Assembly: GCA_937967665.1 (NCBI GenBank)
Contig: CALBSZ010000365.1
Coordinates: forward strand, 1 to 15,347
Direction of reading: 5' to 3'
Length of the DNA: 15,347 bases
Source of the DNA: an uncultured Planctomycetaceae bacterium
Lineage (GTDB): Bacteria > Planctomycetota > Planctomycetia > Pirellulales > Pirellulaceae
Of the stretch, positions 1 to 7,289 are shown piece after piece (within the stretch, counting starts at the first letter, position 1; every line of letters starts with the position of its first letter). Both the position numbers and the translations under genes were made by a program. The notes below the pieces were generated by a model. The model did no database searches. It saw nothing but the letters and a program-made list of their open reading frames with translations, and had not been told where the DNA came from.

Positions 1-1
1 T

Positions 2-388
2 CCAAAACCGACGCTACCGATCATCCAAGCGATCGACCGCTGCTACGTTGAACACTTTTCATACCTGCTTCAAGAGCTTCTGTCTGCCCACGAAGGAGAC
101 GGCAACCTGCTAGACCACAGCATCGTCGTCTACGGGAGCGGTAATGGCGGCGGCCAAGGCAAGGGATGGCCCGGACACGACCTGCGCGATGTGGCCTGTA
201 TCTTGGCCGGCAAAGGTGGCGGACTGTTGGCCAAACCGGGTCGGCAAATCGGCTACTACGGAAGTGAAAAGCAAGAGTGGAAACGCGGCGCGCCGCTCTC
301 CAATCTGTGGCTGACATTGGCGCAGATGGTCGGAGTCGATCGCAAGGAGTTTGGACGAAGCACTGGCACACTATCGGGATTGGGATAA
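2..388 (+). CDS. DUF1552 family protein, C-terminal part (5' end outside window)
   Basis: The frame is open from the first bases of the window, so this is the last ~128 residues of a larger protein. Visible are a segment reading LLDHSIVVYGSGNG, then a Gly-rich stretch (ILAGKGGG), then a close of the form LSNLWLTLAQMVGV..FG.STG.L.GL. These are the hallmarks of the C-terminal end of planctomycete DUF1552 proteins, which are alkaline-phosphatase-fold-like, usually Tat-exported and of unknown substrate. It stops with TAA four bases before the start of the DUF1592-family gene, the usual partner of DUF1552 genes, so the two are almost certainly co-transcribed. A second DUF1552 gene follows at 2648, so the cytochrome-like gene is flanked by two members. 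The function is not established; the family call is firm. Confidence 0.85.
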   Translation, partial: PKPTLPIIQAIDRCYVEHFSYLLQELLSAHEGDGNLLDHSIVVYGSGNGGGQGKGWPGHDLRDVACILAGKGGGLLAKPGRQIGYYGSEKQEWKRGAPLSNLWLTLAQMVGVDRKEFGRSTGTLSGLG

Positions 389-392
389 GACG

Positions 393-2645
393 ATGAGGTT
401 CAACAACTACCACGACGCGAAACGCGGGCGAGGAAGTCGGTCATCGACCGGACAGCGCGCCGCCTCACTTGCGCTTCTGGTTACTGTAGTTCTTGCGACC
501 GCCATCTGTTCTGCGGCCGAACCAATAGGTCAGCTTCGCGCGGAAGACCATAGAACGGTCATTGCGCCTTTCTTGAAGAATCATTGTATCGACTGCCACG
601 GTTCGGATACGCAAGAGGCCGAATTGCGACTGGACACTCTAAGCACCGACCTTGTCGGTGGACCTGACTTCGCGATTTGGGCCAAAGTGCGAACAAGACT
701 GATCGCAGGTGAGATGCCGCCGAAGGATGAACCGCGTCCAGACAAAAAGGAATTGGCTCGTGTTACCGATTGGATTGCTGCTGGATTGATCCAGGCTGAA
801 AAGGAGCCTCAGCGAACGTCCGAGCCCGCTCCGCCCAGTCAAGGCAACCGTGTCGATCATGATCTGTTGTTCGGGCCGCATTCGGCCGGCATCGTGACGG
901 CTTCTCCGGCTCGCGAATGGCGAGTGAGTCCGCATATCTATTTCAAGTTCCTGCAAGATCTCGATCCGGATGTTTCGTCGTACTATGGAAAGCCCGACTA
1001 CCAGCTAAGAGGCGCGATCAAACGGTTCGTGGAGCGGTACAGCCAGCCATTTACCGCGCCGGCAACCGGCTTCTCCGACTATTCGGGAACATTCACGATC
1101 GACAAACCGACGGCCGAAGTGTTGATTCGCAACGCGAAGGAACTCGCCAAAAGTCAGTCGGAATGGCGCGTGGACAAAGACGGCAAACCGCAGATTGACC
1201 GCCGAACCAAGCTGTTCACGCCCCGGCACAGAACGGGCATTCCCGCTGAGTTTCTCGCGCTGATGGACACCGGCGTCCCGCCCACTCCTGAAACAATGGA
1301 AGCGGCCATACGAAAACAGTTTGAATTGGTTGTGTTGCGACAGCCGAACGAAGAAGAGCTGTCGCGTTTTCGATCCCTGATGGAAAAGAACATTCAGGAC
1401 GCGGGGCAAGTCGAGGGTGTCCGCGGCGCGCTGGCCTCGATCATCTTGCTTCGCGAAACGATATTCCGCAGTGAAATAGGCAAGGGCGTGGTTGATGAAC
1501 ATGGCCGACGAATGTTGGGACCGCGCGAACTGGCGTATGCGATTGCCTACGCGTTGACTGATAGCCGGCCCGATCCAGACCTGGTTGCTGCAGCCTCGGA
1601 GGGCCGGCTCGGCACTCGAGACGACGTCCGCAGCCAGATCGAGCGACTCCTGAATGACGAGGAAATCGAAAAGCTGCGGATCTTGCGTTTCTTCCAGGAG
1701 TATTTTGGATACACCGCGGCTATCAGTGCGTTCAAGGACGACAAGACGGTGCGCGAATTTCAAAACTCCTTTGGGCTCAAGAAGGACAAATTTCGCTACA
1801 AGCCCGAGGTGTTTGTTCATGACACCAATCTGCTCATCCAACACATCCTCGACGCCGACAAGAACGTCTTTGAAGAACTGCTGACGACGAATAAAGCGTT
1901 TGTCAATTTCAATCCGCAGCAACCTGAGCGTGCTTTCAGCACCTACGCACAGCAATCGGGATTTGAGCCGGCTTATAACCTGACGGCCTGGCCGGGCAAG
2001 AATCAACCGGTCACGCTGCCCGCCGGTCAGCGAGCCGGCATCCTCACGCAGCCCAGTTGGTTGATCTACTATTCGTTCAACGATCGCACTGATCCAATCC
2101 ATCGTGGCAAGTGGATTCGCGAAAGGCTGTTGGGCGCAGCGATGCCCTCAGTTCCGTTGAGCGTCGATGCAACGATTCCTGACGATCCGGAAAAGACGGT
2201 CCGCGAGCGTCTTGTGGGAACACAGAAGGAATACTGTTGGAGTTGTCACAAGAAGATGAATCCACTGGGCCTGACGTTGGAAATGTACGATCCGTTCGGT
2301 CGGTTCCGAACCGAAGAACTCGGCAAGCCGCTCGACGCCACAGGCAGCATCGACTTTAGCGGCGAGGAAAAGCTGGATGGACCAGTGAAGAACGGCGTTG
2401 AAATGATCAAGAGACTGGCGCGTTCGCCGCGCGTTCGGCAAGTGTTCGTTCGCCACGCGTTTCGGTACTGGATGGGCAGGGCCGAGACGATCAACGACGC
2501 GCCAACTTTGGTGGCCGCCGACCGCGCGTATGTCGAGAGCGGCGGAAGCATGAAAGCGCTGATCACGTCGCTCTTGACCAGCGATTCGTTTCTCTACCGA
2601 GTCCGCGTCAAAAACAAACACCTCGCAAGAGCAAGGAGTAACTAA
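393..2645 (+). CDS. Exported cytochrome-like protein, DUF1592/DUF1588/DUF1585 family with two CxxCH motifs
   Basis: A 750-residue protein when begun at the ATG at 393. A longer reading from a TTG at 351 overlaps the preceding gene and puts 14 residues before the signal peptide, so I prefer 393. A basic N-terminus and hydrophobic run (about residues 24-41, ending CSAAEP) form a signal peptide. Residues 65-69 read CIDCH, the heme c-binding motif of the PSCyt1 module. DUF1592 lies around 370-440 (LAYAIAYALTDSRPDPDL). DUF1588 lies around 500-655 with a second CxxCH at 615-619 (CWSCHKKMNPLG.TLE.YDPFGR). DUF1585 lies around 663-746. Such proteins are abundant in planctomycetes beside DUF1552 or DUF1501 genes and are thought to act in the periplasm in redox or polymer breakdown. 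The gene ends 2 nt before the next one. The substrate is unknown. Confidence 0.88.
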   Translation: MRFNNYHDAKRGRGSRSSTGQRAASLALLVTVVLATAICSAAEPIGQLRAEDHRTVIAPFLKNHCIDCHGSDTQEAELRLDTLSTDLVGGPDFAIWAKVRTRLIAGEMPPKDEPRPDKKELARVTDWIAAGLIQAEKEPQRTSEPAPPSQGNRVDHDLLFGPHSAGIVTASPAREWRVSPHIYFKFLQDLDPDVSSYYGKPDYQLRGAIKRFVERYSQPFTAPATGFSDYSGTFTIDKPTAEVLIRNAKELAKSQSEWRVDKDGKPQIDRRTKLFTPRHRTGIPAEFLALMDTGVPPTPETMEAAIRKQFELVVLRQPNEEELSRFRSLMEKNIQDAGQVEGVRGALASIILLRETIFRSEIGKGVVDEHGRRMLGPRELAYAIAYALTDSRPDPDLVAAASEGRLGTRDDVRSQIERLLNDEEIEKLRILRFFQEYFGYTAAISAFKDDKTVREFQNSFGLKKDKFRYKPEVFVHDTNLLIQHILDADKNVFEELLTTNKAFVNFNPQQPERAFSTYAQQSGFEPAYNLTAWPGKNQPVTLPAGQRAGILTQPSWLIYYSFNDRTDPIHRGKWIRERLLGAAMPSVPLSVDATIPDDPEKTVRERLVGTQKEYCWSCHKKMNPLGLTLEMYDPFGRFRTEELGKPLDATGSIDFSGEEKLDGPVKNGVEMIKRLARSPRVRQVFVRHAFRYWMGRAETINDAPTLVAADRAYVESGGSMKALITSLLTSDSFLYRVRVKNKHLARARSN

Positions 2646-2647
2646 AC

Positions 2648-4030
2648 ATGAAACGCCGACAGTTCCTTCAAACCGCTTCGCTGGGTGCGGGCGGACTGCT
2701 GCTTTCGCCAGTGCTTCGCCAGGTCCAAGCGCACGCCAACGGCGATGCTCCACCGCTGCGGTTTGTCCTCGTGTTGGAATCCAATGGTCGTCTGCCAAAG
2801 TTCATGCAGCCTTCCGGCATCGAATGGCCTGAAGGTCAATATCACACTCGCGTCCCCAAGTTGATCGACGAGCCACTGACGACCGAAAACAAGCTGCCCA
2901 AAGGTCTGGCTCTGCTGGAACCGTACAAGGATCGGATGACGGTGATTCAAGGGCTCTCGGGCAAGATCGCCAACGGCGGCGGTCACTCTGCCAACTACGG
3001 AGCCCTCGGTTGCTGTCCTGGCAAAGCGCCGGATGGTACGTACAGCCCGTTGACTCAAACGATCGACGCGGCGTTGGGGAAGGCTTTGCCCGCCGTGTTC
3101 CCACAGCTTGTGCTGGGTGTCGCCAAAGATGCCAACCTGAGCATGATCAACAACTGCTCGGCGAGTGGCAAGAACAAGCCGATCCCGACGATTTGCAACG
3201 CTGCGCTGGCTTACAGCACGGTGTTCGGCAGCGTGGCCGAAGGAGCGGCGCGGCAGCAGTTCAATTCGGACCGCAACCTGCTCGACTTCATGGTCGATGA
3301 TATCCGCCGCGCCGAATCGCAATTGCCCGGCGGCGAGCGCGAGAAGTTTCAGCAACACCTGAACGCGTTCGAGGCATTGCGCGAACAACAGAGCCGGTTA
3401 AACGAAATCGAGAGTACGCTGCGAAAACACGCGCCCGTCTACAGCGACAAATACAAATCACCGCTGCCCAGCGACCGGCTCGATGCACACTTCGATCTGG
3501 GAGCGGCGTCTTTGATCGGCGGACTAACCAACGTGTTGACGATCGCGTCGGGCGTCGGCCAAGACCACATGAGTGTTTCGTTCCACGGTCTGGGCGTTGA
3601 CGTGGCCAAGCACGAGTTGGGACACGGCACGAAAGACAAGGGCCGCGAGGCCAACGACTGCCTCGATATCATCCGCTCTTATCACGCCGAACTGATCGTG
3701 AGGCTGATAAAACGCCTGGAAGCCGTGCGCGAAGGCGACGGCACAATGATGGACAACACGCTGATCTTTTTCACCAGCGACGCCGGCAACACGCACCACC
3801 CCGGCTTCGATCAATGGCCGTCGTTAATGATTGGCGACCTGGGCGGGCGCTTGAAAACGCGTGGGCGATTCCTCGGCTATCCCAGATACGGCGCTGATGG
3901 CCACCGCACGATGGCGAACCTGTACCTGTCATTCCTACACGCGGTCGGTGATCGCCGCAAAGCGTTTGGCGTGCCAGATCCCAATCTACGCGACCTCGAT
4001 CAAACTGGCCCGTTGGCGGAATTGATCTGA
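2648..4030 (+). CDS. DUF1552 family exported protein (full length)
   Basis: A 460-residue protein with a twin-arginine-like leader at the very N-terminus (MKRRQFLQTASLGAGGLLLSP), suggesting export in folded form. An AAGGAG Shine-Dalgarno at 2633-2638, inside the end of the upstream gene, supports the ATG at 2648. The body matches DUF1552: an early RFVLVLESNG segment, a GGGHSA stretch, and near the C-terminus LIFFTSDAGNTHH..F.QWPSLMIGDLGG followed by ANLYLSFLHAVGD. The arrangement recalls the metal-dependent alkaline phosphatase/sulfatase fold to which the related DUF1501 family has been compared. No activity is demonstrated for DUF1552 that I know of. It is the second member here, 2 nt after the DUF1592-family gene, and the tight spacing points to co-expression and perhaps a shared complex. 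Confidence 0.88.
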   Translation: MKRRQFLQTASLGAGGLLLSPVLRQVQAHANGDAPPLRFVLVLESNGRLPKFMQPSGIEWPEGQYHTRVPKLIDEPLTTENKLPKGLALLEPYKDRMTVIQGLSGKIANGGGHSANYGALGCCPGKAPDGTYSPLTQTIDAALGKALPAVFPQLVLGVAKDANLSMINNCSASGKNKPIPTICNAALAYSTVFGSVAEGAARQQFNSDRNLLDFMVDDIRRAESQLPGGEREKFQQHLNAFEALREQQSRLNEIESTLRKHAPVYSDKYKSPLPSDRLDAHFDLGAASLIGGLTNVLTIASGVGQDHMSVSFHGLGVDVAKHELGHGTKDKGREANDCLDIIRSYHAELIVRLIKRLEAVREGDGTMMDNTLIFFTSDAGNTHHPGFDQWPSLMIGDLGGRLKTRGRFLGYPRYGADGHRTMANLYLSFLHAVGDRRKAFGVPDPNLRDLDQTGPLAELI

Positions 4031-4060
4031 TCTAAGTTCGACATTGCAAAAGGCAACACT

Positions 4061-5158
4061 ATGACAAACACGATACTCTTAACGGTTTTACTTGGCCTCG
4101 TCGCACAGGCATCGGCATTCGACGAAACTGAGTTTGCACGGCTTCACAAGCAACTCCGGCCGCAAGCCGAGGAAGGCTGGTCAAGCATTCCTTGGAAGAC
4201 ATCGCTCGTGCAGGCCTGCGTGCAGGCGGCACGTGAGAAGAAGCCGCTGTTCATGGTTTGCCGCGCCGGACATCCGCTTGGCTGTGTGTGAAACAACGGC
4301 ATCACAGACCGCGTGTCGGTCTTTGGTGACGCCGAGTTCGTCAAGAAGATAAAAGCGGATTTCATTTGTGTAGCGGTCAACCAGCACCACCACCGACGTC
4401 GTAAGGACCTGGAGTACGATCTGTTCGAGAAACTTGTTGAACAAACTGGCGAGAAAGTAAGTGGCTACAATCAGGGCCTCTACTTCTTCACGCCGTCGGC
4501 AGAATTACTTTCGTTCTCCAACACGGTCAGCGGCGAGCACGCTTGGAAGTTGCTGCGGCGAGCATTGGACAAGTTCGAGCCGCCGAAGACTTTGCCCGCA
4601 ATTCTCAAGGGCCATGAAGACGCCGGTCCTTTGTGGAAGCTGCCCGATGGCAACCAGCTCGTCCTTGTGAACTCCAAAGTGCTTGGCGGTTACGAGAAGT
4701 CCGACAATTCGAACCGCAAGATTCATCAAGAGTCGCTCGGACGCGACCATTTGTATTTGTCCGCTGAGGAAATCGCAGCTCTGACCGCGAATAGATTTCC
4801 CGATATCCTAAAGAAACGAATGCCGGCGCTGCTTAACGACAACACGCGAGGCGAGCCGGGCCGCTGGCGCAGTAGCGAAATCAAACAATTCGATGTGAAG
4901 CTCGAAGACGGACGCATCACTGGGCAGGTCCATTTCGAAAACGCTACGCGTGATCGTGGCTACAAGGCCGAGTTACTCGGATTCATCGAGGCTAAAGAAG
5001 GCGCGTTGACTCGTTTCGACATTGTCGTCAACGGGAACTACTGGGGCGAAGGTCGTTTTGCTCGAAATGGTCCCAAAGGCAAGTTTCCATTCGCCGTCGC
5101 ATTCCGGCTGTCGGATGGAACCGAACCATATGACACACCACCGCCGGGAGTGAGGTAG
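4061..5158 (+). CDS. Candidate selenoprotein, thioredoxin-fold-like exported protein, paralog 1 (in-frame TGA = Sec77)
   Basis: Read straight through, this is a 365-residue protein with a TGA as codon 77 (4289-4291). A signal peptide covers about residues 1-19. The segment before the TGA (LHKQLRP, then KKPLFMVCRAGHPLGCV) and the segment after it (NNGITDRVSVFGDAEFVKKI, then FICVAV, then HHHRRR) together make one thioredoxin-like layout. Cys67, Cys75 and Sec77 form the redox-site region (C-x7-C-x-U). A C-terminal beta-rich domain (about 255-365) has LEDG.ITG.V.F and a later LTRFDIVV.G.YWGEG. The next gene is a paralog with a TGA at the corresponding place. A hairpin resembling a bacterial SECIS follows the TGA (separate entry). 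I infer a periplasmic selenoprotein thiol oxidoreductase. The alternative is a nonsense mutation, less likely because the downstream frame is intact and the paralog shares the feature. Confidence 0.78.
4298..4333 (+). promoter_or_regulatory. Candidate bacterial SECIS hairpin for the TGA at 4289-4291
   Basis: Directly after the in-frame TGA the sequence folds as GGC(4298-4300):GCC(4331-4333), an A.C mismatch, TCAC(4302-4305):GTGA(4326-4329), an asymmetric internal loop, then GACCG(4307-4311):CGGTC(4317-4321) closing a five-base loop CGTGT. That is 12 paired bases inside the coding region. Twenty bases separate the TGA from the loop. Bacterial SECIS elements bound by SelB sit just 3' of the Sec codon with a small loop carrying an early G, as here. 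I folded this by eye and calculated no energy. Confidence 0.65.
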
Positions 5159-5220
5159 TCCTAGCGAGACGCGTTACGAACAGAACAAGCATACAAATCG
5201 ACAGACGGCGGAGACTCATC

Positions 5221-6486
5221 ATGAGAACTCGTATCCTAGTAGCAATCAGCTCGATCGTTTTACTCGCTTCAGCAAGCGCCGGGGCAGAACCCAAACCAAT
5301 CGCGCCGGATCAATTTGCTTCGCTGCACAAGTTGATCAAACCGCAACCGGGCGAATCTCTGTTCTGGCAAGTTCCTTGGCTGCTCAGTCTCGACGAAGCG
5401 CTGCAGAAAGGGGCAAAGGAAGGCAAACCAATCCTTATCTGGTGCGGTGCCGGCGGTGCTCCGCACACCGTGTGCTGAGCGGCCGGTTCCGCAGGCCGTG
5501 CGCCTGCAATCTGGACGGAAAAGACGGTCGCCATCGTCAACGAGCATTTCATCCCCGTCGCTGTCGATGCTCGCCGCGAACGCCGCCGGCAGGATGCGGT
5601 CGGCGAAATGGTGCGCAATGGCGAATGGGTCACGATTACGGCGTCTGGAAAGACAGTCGCGGTTACGGCGTCCGGAAAAACGCTGGGGAACCTTCCAGGC
5701 ATCAGTGAAAAGCATCGCCTGAGCGCACTTGAAAAAGCCCTCGAGACCTGGGAAGCGCTCCCCGATGCAGACAAGAAACCCACACAACTCGCGCTAGGAA
5801 CACCTGACCCGGAACGACCCTTGTATCAGCCGCCGTCCGACGCCTTGATCGTTCGCGTCTTCAACCGGCAGTTCGAGTGGCAGGACAAGGGCAAACTGCG
5901 CTACACCGTCGAGGAAGATTACGCGGAAGGTGAGGGGAAGCGGGGATGGGCGCGGTTTCGGGAATCGGCCCAGGACACGATGTGGATTCCCAAGAACGAA
6001 TGGACGGCGTTCATTCCGAAGGAACCGCAAGAGGGCCAATCGTTCTCACCGCCCGCGACGTTCACGCTGCGTTTGTTCAAGTACCATCTCGATCCTGAAC
6101 GCGGCTTAGGAGAGGGCGTCACCTTTCGCGGCGCCAAGTTGGAAGATGGCGAGTTGACGTTGACGGTCGAGAAGGTCACGCCCGCAATAGTTCAATTGCG
6201 TCTTGATGGTGTGGCACGACTATCGCAAGGTCGGCCGGATGATAAGCAGACGAGATACGACACCGCACTGCTTGGTCACATCACTTGCGATCGCAAAAAG
6301 GGGACCATCACTCAGTTCGACATGGTAGTTCTCGGCGATGTACTCAACACGCCACGTCGTGTCCGACCGGGTTGGCATCCGTTGGGGATTGCGTTTGAAC
6401 TCGTCACCGAACCAACCAATGCCGAACTCGTCGTGCCTCGCGGCGGCCGAGACAATGCCGAACGCTACCTAACGATGACCAGGTGA
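5221..6486 (+). CDS. Candidate selenoprotein, thioredoxin-fold-like exported protein, paralog 2 (in-frame TGA = Sec86)
   Basis: A 421-residue product if the TGA at 5476-5478 is read as codon 86. It has a signal peptide (about 1-22), then a segment paralogous to the preceding gene: F.SLHKLIKPQPGE, W..PWLLSLDEAL, EGKPILIWCGAGG. The redox region is Cys75-x9-Cys85-Sec86, so Cys and Sec are vicinal. The frame after the TGA is intact and family-like: AIWTEKTVAIVNEHFIPVAV, then RRERRR, then a long C-terminal part. That part repeats the motif order of paralog 1 (KLEDGELT; YDTALLGHI; ITQFDMVVLGD; HPLGIAFEL). A start at 5608 would drop the signal peptide and half the fold, so I reject it. Only 62 nt separates it from paralog 1. 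Odd point: a 27-nt tandem repeat adds a duplicated TASGKT. Confidence 0.76.
5483..5514 (+). promoter_or_regulatory. Candidate bacterial SECIS hairpin for the TGA at 5476-5478
   Basis: A perfect six-base stem GCAGGC(5491-5496):GCCTGC(5502-5507) closes a five-base loop CGTGC. Weaker outer pairing is possible between 5483-5488 (CCGGTT) and 5508-5514 (AATCTGG). Eighteen bases lie between the TGA and the loop. The loop differs from that of the first selenoprotein candidate (CGTGT) only in its last base, and sits at nearly the same distance from the TGA. This is what two SECIS elements read by one SelB would be expected to show. A competing GGCC:GGCC pairing (5481-5484 with 5494-5497) is shorter. 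Folded by eye. Confidence 0.6.
5636..5689 (+). repeat. 27-nt imperfect tandem repeat within the second selenoprotein candidate
   Basis: Two adjacent copies (5636-5662 and 5663-5689) start TTACGGCGTC and differ mainly in their last third. The unit is a multiple of three, so the frame is kept, and it encodes ITASGKTVA followed by VTASGKTLG. It lies in the loop region after the thioredoxin-like part and has no counterpart in the first paralog, so it is probably a local slippage duplication. Confidence 0.7.
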
Positions 6487-6505
6487 TAGCCCGCAAGAGC
6501 CGAGC

Positions 6506-7279
6506 ATGGGATTACCATCGACCATTACTCGTCAACTAGCATGCATTGTAATCGCCTTCTGCAATTTGACCGTCGTGCTCGCCGCTGGGCTCGTTGCGGC
6601 CGGGGAAGAGAGCGGCGCGACGCACGACGAGAAGCATACCCGGCTGGAGCATTCGCCAACACTTGGTGCGAAGCCGCCTAAGGGTGCAGTTGTTCTATTC
6701 GACGGCAAAAGTCTCGATGCCTGGCGCCATTGGGATCTCGATGACGAACTGTTTTGGCAAACGGACAATGGCGAACTGGTCGCCAATGAAGGCAATATCG
6801 TCACTCACCGCCAGTTCACCGATTACAAACTACACGTCGAATTCCTTATCCCAGCGGTCAAGACAGTCAAGCCACAACAGCGCAAGAGCGGAGTCTTCTT
6901 GCACGGCAAGTATTACGAGATTCAAATTGCCGATAGTTTCGGTGACAACGTTTCACATGCGTCATGCGGTGGCGTGTACTTTCGCCTTGCTCCGCTCCAG
7001 CGGGCGTCCTTGCCGGCAGGCAAGTGGCAGACATTTGACATCACCTTTCACGCACCGCGCCTGAATAACCAGCGACGCGTCTCGCATCCCGCTCGTCTTA
7101 CACTGCTCCACAACGGCATCACAGTTCACGACAATGCGAGAATCCCTGAAGAGGGCGTGATCCGCGATCCGGAGTTCGCGAAACCCGCGGGAATTGTGCT
7201 GGAGGACCAAGACTTCCCCGTCCGCTTTCGCAACATTTGGGTCGTGGATTTAGCTACAAGCGAACGACTTCCCAAGTAG
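6506..7279 (+). CDS. DUF1080 (3-keto-disaccharide hydrolase-like) exported protein
   Basis: A 257-residue protein. Residues ~10-32 are a hydrophobic export signal. The mature part is one DUF1080 / 3-keto-disaccharide hydrolase domain (concanavalin-like beta sandwich). It opens with GAVVLFDGKSLDAWRHWD, then an alternating strand pattern with NGELVANEGNIVTHRQFTDYKLHVEF, the SGVFLHGKYYEIQIADS segment, a GGVYFRLAP segment, and GKWQTFDITFHAPR. It closes with VRFRNIWVVDL. Some family members hydrolyse 3-keto-glycosides made by oxidation of sugars, and many are carbohydrate-binding or of unknown role. It starts 19 nt after the second selenoprotein candidate and ends 10 nt before the amine oxidase-like gene, so it belongs to the same transcript. 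The family call is strong; the substrate is unknown. Confidence 0.85.
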   Translation: MGLPSTITRQLACIVIAFCNLTVVLAAGLVAAGEESGATHDEKHTRLEHSPTLGAKPPKGAVVLFDGKSLDAWRHWDLDDELFWQTDNGELVANEGNIVTHRQFTDYKLHVEFLIPAVKTVKPQQRKSGVFLHGKYYEIQIADSFGDNVSHASCGGVYFRLAPLQRASLPAGKWQTFDITFHAPRLNNQRRVSHPARLTLLHNGITVHDNARIPEEGVIRDPEFAKPAGIVLEDQDFPVRFRNIWVVDLATSERLPK

Positions 7280-7289
7280 GCAAACAACC

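Noticed and set aside
1005..2102. 365-codon open frame on the minus strand opposite the DUF1592-family gene
   Set aside because: It lies wholly opposite a gene with clear domains, its translation has no family pattern, and GC-rich third positions readily open such antisense frames.
2148..3388. Two minus-strand open frames (216 and 248 codons) opposite the DUF1592 and DUF1552 genes
   Set aside because: Antisense shadows of well-supported genes; no recognisable motifs or ribosome sites.
4313..5158. Separate gene starting after the TGA in the first thioredoxin-like gene
   Set aside because: A start here would begin inside the thioredoxin fold and lacks a signal peptide or clear ribosome site; the part upstream of the TGA is the matching N-terminal half.
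5608..6486. Separate gene starting downstream of the TGA in the second thioredoxin-like gene
   Set aside because: The family-like sequence begins directly after the TGA, well before this GTG/ATG region, so read-through explains more.
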